Assembly (NCBI GenBank): GCA_010671965.1
Contig: JAAHIC010000065.1
Location: forward strand, 1 to 12,095
From: Leptolyngbya sp. SIO4C5
GTDB lineage: Bacteria; Cyanobacteriota; Cyanobacteriia; Phormidesmidales; Phormidesmidaceae
Direction of reading: 5' to 3'
DNA: 12,095 bases
In this document: in pieces, positions 1-6,462 of the stretch
How positions within the stretch are numbered: the stretch's first letter is position 1
Layout of the letters: each line of letters begins with the position of its first letter
Position numbers and translations under genes: made by a program
Notes under the pieces: generated by a model
The model's database searches: none
What the model saw: the letters and a program-made list of their open reading frames with translations, nothing else
What the model was told of the DNA's origin: nothing

Positions 1-51
1 TTGTGGGCTTTCTCTATGGCGGCTCAATCTGGGGCATTTTGCCCATCCGTC
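1..51 (+). repeat. Left arm of a 51-base perfect inverted repeat
   Basis: Bases 1-51 are identical to the reverse complement of 189-239, with no mismatch over 51 bases. The match stops at base 52, after which only scattered identity with the rhomboid gene remains. The spacer between the arms is 137 bases. The right arm lies inside the rhomboid coding sequence, so this arm is a displaced copy of rhomboid codons about 149-166. Because it starts at base 1, the true extent of the copy is unknown. It could be a genuine inverted duplication or a chimeric fold-back at a contig end. Confidence 0.95.
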
Positions 52-80
52 ATGGGCGATCGCGCGGCAGGGTGCTATAG
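1..80 (+). pseudogene. Rhomboid gene fragment, inverted copy
   Basis: Read on the plus strand from base 3, this stretch encodes VGFLYGGSIWGILPIR, identical to residues 150-165 of the rhomboid protease encoded on the other strand at 91-684. It then diverges to HGRSRGRVL and stops at TAG 78-80. The divergence falls before the equivalent of catalytic His173, so the fragment could not complete an active protease. It may be the tail of a broken second copy whose 5' part lies beyond the window, or an assembly artefact. The coding match is certain; that it is a real pseudogene is not. Confidence 0.35.
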
Positions 81-90
81 CAATCTTAGG

Positions 91-684
91 CTAGGAGAGA
101 AAAAGCGATTGCTGTAAATCCGTCAGGTAGTAGGCGGCTAGGCCCCCGCCAATCAAACCAAACAGATGCCCCTGCCAGGACTGCCCTCGACGGATGGGCA
201 AAATGCCCCAGATTGAGCCGCCATAGAGAAAGCCCACAATCACGGCGATCGCGATCGCCTCTGGACTCTGCTCCACATAGCCCCGCATGAGCAAAAAGCC
301 CAAATAGCCAAAGACAATACCGCTGGCACCGATGTGGTTCGAGCGCGGCTGCCCCAGCAGCCATACTCCTACGCCGCTCACCAGCCAGACCACCACCGTC
401 ACCAACACAAAGTTCTGGACGCCGCCCAGTAAGATAAACCAGCCCAGCACCACCAGCGGCAGCGTATTAGCCGATAAATGTCTGAGATTGCCGTGCAGCA
501 GCGGCGCTAGCACAATGCCGCTCAGCCCCGCTTGCCGCCGTGGACGAATGCCGTAGCGATTCAGCGCCCCCTGCAAAAACAGCGAATCAAACAGCTCCAG
601 CACCCACAGCACCGCCACCATACCGCCCAAAATCTGGGCGTGCAGCCTGAAGGTTTCGCTGCTGTACTGAGTCAATACGTCCAT
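91..684 (-). CDS. Rhomboid family intramembrane serine protease
   Basis: A 197-residue, very hydrophobic protein expected to cleave membrane-protein substrates within the bilayer of the plasma or thylakoid membrane. The rhomboid signature is complete: H64, H69 and N73 in the HGNLRHLSAN segment, the GASG box at 119-122 with nucleophile Ser121, and catalytic His173 in GHLFGLIGG, giving the Ser-His dyad. About six membrane segments can be read, roughly 18-36, 55-88, 92-110, 117-135, 142-160 and 171-188. The length suits a minimal six-helix bacterial rhomboid with no extra cytosolic domain. The start is the ATG at 682-684, followed by a short polar N-terminus. The gene is divergent from the dehydrogenase at 769, with only 84 bases for both promoters. 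A copy of codons 149-166 lies inverted at the left edge of the window. The substrate is unknown; the family assignment is firm. Confidence 0.93.
   Translation of the reverse strand: MDVLTQYSSETFRLHAQILGGMVAVLWVLELFDSLFLQGALNRYGIRPRRQAGLSGIVLAPLLHGNLRHLSANTLPLVVLGWFILLGGVQNFVLVTVVVWLVSGVGVWLLGQPRSNHIGASGIVFGYLGFLLMRGYVEQSPEAIAIAVIVGFLYGGSIWGILPIRRGQSWQGHLFGLIGGGLAAYYLTDLQQSLFLS
189..239 (-). repeat. Right arm of the 51-base inverted repeat, within the rhomboid gene
   Basis: This arm is the reverse complement of bases 1-51. It encodes rhomboid residues about 149-166, the fifth membrane segment and the loop after it. It is in frame in an intact gene and is therefore the original, with 1-51 the copy. 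Confidence 0.95.
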
Positions 685-768
685 ATTTCAGCGGATTCAC
701 TCTCTCTACAGATACTGCAGCCTAGAGAACTGCGCCACAATCAGACTAGCGGGCAACTTCAAAAGAAT

Positions 769-1572
769 ATGACGAAATCAGTTTTAATTACAGGGGCCTC
801 TCAGGGGAGTGGCCGGGCGGCGGCACTGCTGTTTGCGGAGAAGGGCTATAACGTGGCGATCGCGGCGCGACAGCTAGAGCGTTTGGAAGCGGTCGCGGCT
901 GAAATTCGGGCTAAAGGACAGGCAGCGATCGCCGTATCCACCGATGTCTCCGAGGCAGCTCAGGTGGAAGCGCTGGTTGAGAAGGCACTGGCTCAGTTCG
1001 GCCATATAGACGTGCTGGTGAACAATGCGGGCATTTGCCTCACAGGGAACGTAGACGAGATGACTCTAGCCGACTGGCACCAGCTGATTGACGTCAATCT
1101 GTGGGGCTACATCCATACCCTCCACTATCTCCTACCCCAGATGGTGCAGCAGGGCAGCGGCGTCATCGTCAACGTCGGCTCCTTTGGCGGTAAAATGCCG
1201 CTGCCCAACATGACCGCCTACTGCACTAGCAAATATGCCGTCACCGGCCTAACGGAAACTCTGCGCCTAGAACTCGCGGATAAAGGCATTCACGTCGCTG
1301 CCGTTCATCCCGGCGTCATCAACAGTAGCTTCATGGAGCGGGCCAAATTTACGGGCAGCGATGAGCAAGCGGCAGCGCAGCGCCGCGATCGCATGAGTGA
1401 AGTGCTATCGCAGAGCTGGGTGAGCCAGCCGGAAGATATTGCCCAGGCCGTTTGGCAAGCAGTCGAGCAGCGCAAAGCTGAAATTGTTGTGGGGCCAGCG
1501 GCGATCGCTACTGAAGCCTATCGCCTGCTGCCGGGACTAACCCAGTGGGCCTTGGGCAAGGCCGCCTCGTAG
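769..1572 (+). CDS. Classical SDR-family NAD(P)-dependent oxidoreductase
   Basis: A soluble 267-residue protein, the usual length of a classical short-chain dehydrogenase, with a single Rossmann domain. It interconverts an alcohol and a ketone or aldehyde using NAD(P)H; the substrate cannot be told from sequence. The cofactor loop is TGASQGSG at 8-15. D59 binds adenine in the family, NNAG is at 85-88, and the catalytic tetrad is N110, S138, Y151 and K155 (YCTSK). AAR at 32-34 after the second strand puts Arg34 where NADP-preferring members carry a basic residue, so NADPH is likely. The loop has Ser14 where most members have Ile (GIG). The start is the ATG at 769, six codons before the first glycine-rich residues. 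The frame is open back to 532, but that extension runs antisense through the rhomboid gene and has no SDR character. It converges on cutA with a 33-base gap. Confidence 0.93.
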   Translation: MTKSVLITGASQGSGRAAALLFAEKGYNVAIAARQLERLEAVAAEIRAKGQAAIAVSTDVSEAAQVEALVEKALAQFGHIDVLVNNAGICLTGNVDEMTLADWHQLIDVNLWGYIHTLHYLLPQMVQQGSGVIVNVGSFGGKMPLPNMTAYCTSKYAVTGLTETLRLELADKGIHVAAVHPGVINSSFMERAKFTGSDEQAAAQRRDRMSEVLSQSWVSQPEDIAQAVWQAVEQRKAEIVVGPAAIATEAYRLLPGLTQWALGKAAS

Positions 1573-1605
1573 GCTCAAGGTAGGGCGAGGTGTCAACGAT
1601 GATTG

Positions 1606-1926
1606 CTACGGCTGAGCCGTTTCTGCGGCCACCCAGTTCAGGTAGGTTTCTGTGCCCGCCACAATCGGTAGGGCAATAATTTCAGGCACCTCGTAGGAAT
1701 GAAGCTGCTGTACCCGCTCAGCTAGAGTAGTGAACTGGGCTAGGTCAGTCTTGATCATGAGCTGCCATTCTGTCTCCTGCTGGACTTCTCCCTGCCAGCG
1801 ATAGACCGACTGGATAGGCACGAGGCTGACGCAGGCTGCCAAACGCTCTTGCACCAGCGCTGAAGCGATCGTGTTGGCTTCCGTTTCAGAACTGGCCGTG
1901 ACCAGCACCACCCCGAACTGAGTCAT
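1606..1926 (-). CDS. cutA: CutA1 divalent-cation tolerance protein
   Basis: A complete 106-residue CutA1 protein, the normal family length. Hallmarks are VLVTASSETEA at 7-17, the ERLAACVSLVPIQSVYRW block at 27-44, E51 and the IKT turn at 58-60, and the C-terminal block HSYEVPEIIALPI at 76-88 followed by YLNW at 95-98. CutA1 proteins form very stable ferredoxin-fold trimers. They were linked to copper tolerance in E. coli, but the true role in cyanobacteria is unsettled. There is no signal peptide, so the protein should be cytosolic. The ATG at 1924-1926 lies 2 bases after the stop of the pentapeptide-repeat gene, so the two are probably one transcript with coupled translation. The family call is very secure; a role in metal handling is inferred only. 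Confidence 0.95.
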   Translation of the reverse strand: MTQFGVVLVTASSETEANTIASALVQERLAACVSLVPIQSVYRWQGEVQQETEWQLMIKTDLAQFTTLAERVQQLHSYEVPEIIALPIVAGTETYLNWVAAETAQP

Positions 1927-1928
1927 GC

Positions 1929-2828
1929 CTAAAACCGCAACGCTGCCGGAACAGGGCTAGCAGCATTTGCCGGAGACGACTCGGCTGACGGATAGGCTGT
2001 CAGAATATTCGGCAGAATGGCGTCTGATAGGTCGGTATCGTGCAGTTGGGCTTCGGTGAGGGAGGCTTCATAGAGGTTGGCCTGACTGCAATCAGCACGG
2101 CTTAGATTAGCGCGATCGAGGCGGGCTTTCCAGAGAGAGGCTTCGGTCAGGTTAGATCCGGCCAGGTTGGCCTCCGTCAGGTTCACCCCTCTGAGACTGG
2201 CATGGGCCAAATTGGCGATCGCCAGGTTAGCGCCCTGCAGATTGGCCCCATTGAGCTTGGCACTGCTGAGGTTGATGCCGCTGAGGTTGAGGTTTTGTAA
2301 ATCGAGGCCGTTGAGGTAGGCGTTTTCAAAATTGACGTTGTCTAGACGGGTCTGGTCTAGCTCCGCTCCGCTGAGGCGAGCCCCGGATAGGTTAGCCCAG
2401 GACAGGTTAGCACCCGATAGATTAGCGCCGCGTAGGTTGACGCCCTGTAGATTAGCGCCGCAGAGATTGGCATTGCGCAGATTGGCATCTCTGAGATTGG
2501 CCCCCCGCAGGTTGGCTCCGCTGAGGCGCGCGCCGGACAGATTCGCTTTCACTAAAAAAGCGCCTTTGAGGATGGCTTTGGTTAAATCGGCTGAAATTAA
2601 CTGGCTTTCGCTCATCTTGACGTAGCTCAAGTCAGCCCAGTGCAGTTCTGCCTGGCTGAGGTTGGCCTGAGTCAAGAAGGTGCGCCGCAGATAGGCTCCC
2701 GTGAGATTGGCCTTGGCCAAGTTCACAGAGACTAAGATACGGCTGTCTAAATTGGCTCCGTGGAGATGTACCCCCTCAAATTCGCGATATCCAGACTCGT
2801 ATAGTTCGAGAAAGTAGCTCACGTGCAT
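1929..2828 (-). CDS. Pentapeptide-repeat protein with 51 uninterrupted repeats
   Basis: A 299-residue protein made almost wholly of A(N/D)LxG-type pentapeptides. The central residue falls at every fifth position from 22 to 272 with no break in register. It is Leu at 48 of 51 positions, the exceptions being Met72, Phe167 and Cys247. In the family each four pentapeptides form one turn of a right-handed quadrilateral beta-helix, so this should be a rod of about 12-13 turns. Residues 1-20 (MHVSYFLELYESGYREFEGV) form the capping helix usual in cyanobacterial members. Residues 277-299 are a Ser/Pro/Ala-rich tail. I start at the ATG 2826-2828, because this cap is the expected N-terminus. A GTG at 2885 adds 19 residues of no family character, though a GGGGA lies just upstream of it. 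No catalytic domain is attached and the function is unknown. It is followed 2 bases later by cutA. Confidence 0.9.
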   Translation of the reverse strand: MHVSYFLELYESGYREFEGVHLHGANLDSRILVSVNLAKANLTGAYLRRTFLTQANLSQAELHWADLSYVKMSESQLISADLTKAILKGAFLVKANLSGARLSGANLRGANLRDANLRNANLCGANLQGVNLRGANLSGANLSWANLSGARLSGAELDQTRLDNVNFENAYLNGLDLQNLNLSGINLSSAKLNGANLQGANLAIANLAHASLRGVNLTEANLAGSNLTEASLWKARLDRANLSRADCSQANLYEASLTEAQLHDTDLSDAILPNILTAYPSAESSPANAASPVPAALRF

Positions 2829-3014
2829 AGATTGACAGCGGTGAACGGGGCGATAGAGCGGTAGATCTAACAGGGGAATGAACACAATAAATCCCCAAAC
2901 TTATTACGCTAAAACAGGTTTCTTGGTACATACACACCGTAGACGGCAACCTCTGCCTTTGCGGGCCGCACTTTAAGTTGATTGATAATTCAGCGAAAAA
3001 CTTATTAGTCACTC

Positions 3015-3695
3015 ATGGTTAGACAAATTAGCTTCACGCTTCTATGGATTGGATTCATTCTCTACGCCTTTTTATTGGCGCCTCCCGACCAGCCCGATAC
3101 CTTCGAGCTGATTCAGCGACTCTCCACCGGAGACTGGGACGGTATTAACCCGCTGATTATCGCCTTGTTTAATCTGATGGGGGTTTGGCCGCTGGTCTAT
3201 GCCTGTGTGGTGCTGATTGATGGACACGAACAAAAAGTAGCCGCCTGGCCGTTTGTCATCGGTTCCTTCGGCGTCGGCGCTTTTCTGCTGCTGCCTTACC
3301 TGGCCCTGCGCCGCCCCCAGCCCACCTTTACGGGCGAAAAAAACGCCCTGCTGAAACTCGTCGATTCTCGCTGGTTGGGGGGACTGCTGGCGATCGCCGC
3401 TGCGGTTCTCCTAGCCTATGGCTTCACCCAGGGCAACTGGAACGATTTTGTTCAGCAGTGGCAAACTAGCCGCTTCATCCACGTCATGAGCCTAGATTAC
3501 TGCCTGCTCTGGCTGCTGTTTCCGGCACTGCTGGGGGATGACATGGCCCGGCGCGGTATCAGCGATCGCCGCTGGCTTTGGCTGCTGCCAGTGATTCCGG
3601 TACTGGGAGCGGCAATTTATCTGACTATCCGCCCCCCACTAACAGCCGCAACGGCCTCATCCGGCAGCGATTCACCCATTGCTCCAACAGCGTAA
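3015..3695 (+). CDS. Conserved six-helix membrane protein of unknown function
   Basis: A 226-residue integral membrane protein whose function I do not recognise. Six membrane segments can be read at about 5-22, 46-68, 77-98, 119-137, 155-173 and 187-205. The first acts as the signal anchor, and the C-terminal 20 residues are Ser/Thr/Ala-rich and polar. Charged clusters lie in the loops, for example DGHEQK at 69-74 and GDDMARRGISDRR at 174-186. The phrase DYCLLWLLFPALLGDDMARR resembles conserved membrane proteins seen in cyanobacteria and plastid-bearing plants, from memory and not checked. The start is the ATG at 3015 directly before the first helix. No strong ribosome binding site precedes it. 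The gene stands alone and converges on the glycoside hydrolase with a 16-base gap that shows no clear terminator hairpin. Confidence 0.8.
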   Translation: MVRQISFTLLWIGFILYAFLLAPPDQPDTFELIQRLSTGDWDGINPLIIALFNLMGVWPLVYACVVLIDGHEQKVAAWPFVIGSFGVGAFLLLPYLALRRPQPTFTGEKNALLKLVDSRWLGGLLAIAAAVLLAYGFTQGNWNDFVQQWQTSRFIHVMSLDYCLLWLLFPALLGDDMARRGISDRRWLWLLPVIPVLGAAIYLTIRPPLTAATASSGSDSPIAPTA

Positions 3696-3711
3696 TCTGG
3701 CCACACCGCCA

Positions 3712-6216
3712 TTACTGAGCATCCAGTTCGTCCCGCGCTGCCAGATAGCCCCGGGCATAGGCGGTTGGCCCCAGGGTTTGGTGAATGGTGAACTCGCTAA
3801 CTGCCGGATACAGGAAGATATCGGTGTAGCCTTCAGCAGTAGGCCACTTCCAAGGGTTAGGAGACATCTGGTTAGCCAAGAGCCGCTTCGGTACCCAGTA
3901 GTCATTGAAGCGCCACAGGTCTAGCGGCCCGTAGACGGTGATACCCGGTGGGGGAGCCTGCCCGGTCACCTGAGTATCGATTACCAATGGCTGCTGGGGT
4001 GAGCGGTGGCCCAGGCCGGTGGTGTAAGTGAGGTTGTCTGGGTTAGCGCCTAGAGAAAACTGGTTGGCTAGCACTGCCGCCGCTAAATACTGGCGATCGC
4101 CCGTGAGCGCGTGAGCCCGCAAAAGCTGTACAGCCTCCGGCGCGCCAAAGCTGCCGCCCCAGCCTACGTTTTCATAAGCATCAAACTTACCCCAGTTGAA
4201 GCCCGTGCCGTTGACAATTTTTACCTGACTGTCGGCTAGCTGCAGCAGGGCAGCTCTGGCATTTTGCTGAATTTCAGCCTCAACCGGCAGCTCGCTCAGG
4301 CGGACATAGACAAAAGCGGCGTCAATGTGATCGTGGCTCTTACCCTTGCGAGCGCGAGCTTTCGGATCGGAGAAAGCAGTGGTGTCAAGAAAAAGCTGAT
4401 GCCAGCGGCGATCGCCCGTAGCCCGGTACAGCTCCACCGCCGCCAGGTTGCGCTCACTGCGAATCCGCCAGTCCACGTCTGCAGCTTCAGCATACTCAGC
4501 CTCGGCCCACGCCATTGCCCGCAGCGCACTTTGGCGGTAGGTGGCGGCTAGCGCTGGGTCATAGTCCTCTAGCAGATGGGCCGCCTGGGCCGCTACCCCG
4601 GTATAAAGGTAGCTCGACCACATATCCGGCCCGTAAACATAGGCGTCTGAAGACTCCTGCCAGCTCGCCGCAAAATTCGACGGGGGCCGATCGGATTCAA
4701 TACCGCCGCTAATGCCCCCATCCTCAGCCTGCAGTCGCCGGAAGAAATCCAGATTCCACAGAGCCTCATCCACTACGTCCGGCAGAGCATTGTCGGATTC
4801 CGGTAAATTCAGATCGGCCTCAGCAAAGTAGTCCGGGAACAGCTCGGCTAGCTCGATCAGCTGTCGTGATGCCACCACATGCTGAATCCGCCGATCCCAG
4901 TCCCCGGCGTCGAACCAGCCGCCCCAGGCATTGGGCACCTGCTCCCCTGTATTCCCCGCTCGCAAGCCTTCGCGGGTGCCTAAGTCTCCCAGCTTTAAAC
5001 CTTCCCCGCTCTCGATCAGGGTGTAGGTAGACTGGTAAATCTTCATGCCGTCGTCCGGGTGAAACGGACGGGGACGCTCTAGGTCGGTGTAGGGGGGACC
5101 TAGCTCAATGCCGCTGCGCTGGTGGTATAGCCCTCGCACCGAGGTGTAGAAAGCGGTTTGCCAAACGTCTTCTGCAACTTCAAAACTGAAAGAACAGCCA
5201 ATTTTCTCTACGCAGAGCCGATAGGTTCCCGGTTGAGTAAAGTCGCTGAAGTCCATTCTGTAAACATCGGTGCCGTTGTAGTTGCGGCGCCTGTCTTCAG
5301 AGCGGTTGGCAGGCACTGAAAGGGCGGTCGTACCGCTATAAACTTTTTCAGCAGTAGACTGATTGACCAGCCAAAAAGTCAGACCTTCGCCGTAGGCAAG
5401 ACTTTCGCCGTTCCCCAGCCAGGTGGACAGAAACCCTACCTTAGCCGGATCGTCGGGGCGAAAACCCAAGTGGTTCACGTGAACGGCTTCGCTATGAATC
5501 TGGTCGGGCTGATACTCGAACTCAACGGGATCAAGCCCTAGCTCAGTCAGATCAACCGTGTAAGTTTCACCGACCTTCAGATCGTTGGGCAGATCTAAAA
5601 AGACGGTATGGGCCATCGGCCACTCGAACTTCCAGGGACCAACCCAGGCCATGCCCGTGGGCTTGCTCTTGCGATAGACGGCCTCTGGTGACTGGGAACG
5701 CCCTGAGCCTGTGACGGCATAGGTAGCGGGCTGATCGGCTAGCGCTGTGTCGATCGCTTCTCCGGAAAACTGATCAAACTGAGTCAGTCTGTCCTGATCT
5801 AGCCCGACCACTGCGCCGATTAGCTCACCATCCCGCTGCAGCCAGCCCTTTTCCGGATTGGTAATTTTGTCGCCGGGTTGGGACCGGTAGGGAACCTGCT
5901 GGCCGCGCTCGATTTTACCCGTGTCAATTCGGACAGCCAGCATATCTGGTCTGACCGGGTAGATCTGCATCACTCTTGGATCCCCCGTCTGCAAAGCGGA
6001 CAAATTGGCGATCGCCGTGAGCAGACGCGCTCTATCGGGTACTAAATCCACCAGCCGTCGGGGAGCTGCCTCTCCGGCTGAGAACTTCCAGGCGATCGCG
6101 CTTACCCCTGCCAGCACCGTCAGCCCCAGCAGCACGGCAAATCTGCGGACTGGCGAGTGAGTCGCTGGCTGATCGGTTGGCCCAGGCCGCTGACGTCCCA
6201 TTGATGTTCCCTGCAT
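3712..6216 (-). CDS. Membrane-anchored glycoside hydrolase family 9 (endoglucanase-like)
   Basis: A large, probably exported beta-glycanase. Residue numbers count from the TTG at 6225. After about 27 polar residues a hydrophobic segment at 28-46 acts as a signal peptide or anchor. Residues about 60-245 form a region I cannot assign. Residues about 246-350 are a cellulase N-terminal Ig-like domain (VHVNHLGFRPDDPAKVGF). The rest is the (alpha/alpha)6 GH9 barrel. Its catalytic base motif DAGD is at 439-442 in GGWFDAGDWDRR, with a substrate-site block LGANPDNLTYTTGLGHRSP at 725-743 and the proton-donor Glu811 in VSEFTIHQTLGP. The PHHR found after this block in many GH9 endoglucanases is absent, which points to a divergent subgroup. 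Likely substrates are beta-1,4-glucan or related polymers, possibly self-made exopolysaccharide. I use the ATG at 6214-6216; the ATG at 6199-6201 has a better AGGGA six bases upstream. The gene stands alone and is divergent from selD. Confidence 0.9.
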   Translation of the reverse strand: MQGTSMGRQRPGPTDQPATHSPVRRFAVLLGLTVLAGVSAIAWKFSAGEAAPRRLVDLVPDRARLLTAIANLSALQTGDPRVMQIYPVRPDMLAVRIDTGKIERGQQVPYRSQPGDKITNPEKGWLQRDGELIGAVVGLDQDRLTQFDQFSGEAIDTALADQPATYAVTGSGRSQSPEAVYRKSKPTGMAWVGPWKFEWPMAHTVFLDLPNDLKVGETYTVDLTELGLDPVEFEYQPDQIHSEAVHVNHLGFRPDDPAKVGFLSTWLGNGESLAYGEGLTFWLVNQSTAEKVYSGTTALSVPANRSEDRRRNYNGTDVYRMDFSDFTQPGTYRLCVEKIGCSFSFEVAEDVWQTAFYTSVRGLYHQRSGIELGPPYTDLERPRPFHPDDGMKIYQSTYTLIESGEGLKLGDLGTREGLRAGNTGEQVPNAWGGWFDAGDWDRRIQHVVASRQLIELAELFPDYFAEADLNLPESDNALPDVVDEALWNLDFFRRLQAEDGGISGGIESDRPPSNFAASWQESSDAYVYGPDMWSSYLYTGVAAQAAHLLEDYDPALAATYRQSALRAMAWAEAEYAEAADVDWRIRSERNLAAVELYRATGDRRWHQLFLDTTAFSDPKARARKGKSHDHIDAAFVYVRLSELPVEAEIQQNARAALLQLADSQVKIVNGTGFNWGKFDAYENVGWGGSFGAPEAVQLLRAHALTGDRQYLAAAVLANQFSLGANPDNLTYTTGLGHRSPQQPLVIDTQVTGQAPPPGITVYGPLDLWRFNDYWVPKRLLANQMSPNPWKWPTAEGYTDIFLYPAVSEFTIHQTLGPTAYARGYLAARDELDAQ

Positions 6217-6268
6217 TGAGTTCAATCTGAGAGAGGCAAACTAAACCGTGTTTACTCTAGGCTACAAA

Positions 6269-6297
6269 ATAATAAAAGTATTTCTCTAAATTGCTAA
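6269..6297 (-). promoter_or_regulatory. Candidate sigma70-type promoter for the glycoside hydrolase
   Basis: On the minus strand, TTAGCA (6297-6292, four of six matches to TTGACA) and TATTAT (6274-6269, five of six to TATAAT) are separated by 17 bases in an AT-rich stretch. They lie about 50 bases upstream of the ATG at 6216. Position, spacing and composition fit a housekeeping promoter; there is no experimental support. Confidence 0.4.
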
Positions 6298-6462
6298 GAC
6301 TTCAGCCAGCCGCAAAAGTTGCCCATTGCAGACTCAGCCATCCTTCGGGAAAGCTTTGTATCCTAGAAGCACCCCCAGCAGCCTCAATCGTAGCCAACTT
6401 GTAGAACAGGCAAAGCAAAACAGGCCCATCCATACCTATCAGCCCTCTCAAATTCACCGTCT

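Noticed and set aside
79..113. Hairpin AGCAATC/GATTGCT at the end of the rhomboid gene as a terminator
   Set aside because: The stem is only 7 pairs with a 21-base loop, and no T-run follows on the rhomboid strand.
532..768. In-frame upstream extension of the SDR gene
   Set aside because: It runs antisense through the rhomboid gene, adds 79 residues with no dehydrogenase character, and the normal N-terminus MTKSVLITGAS begins at 769.
2332..2625. Plus-strand open frame rich in RLAP repeats
   Set aside because: It is the antisense shadow of the pentapeptide repeats. Its periodicity comes from the repeated codons of the real gene on the other strand.
2829..2885. GTG start at 2885 for the pentapeptide-repeat gene
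   Set aside because: The extra 19 residues lack family character and the ATG at 2828 gives the usual cap. It is not excluded, since GGGGA lies upstream of the GTG.
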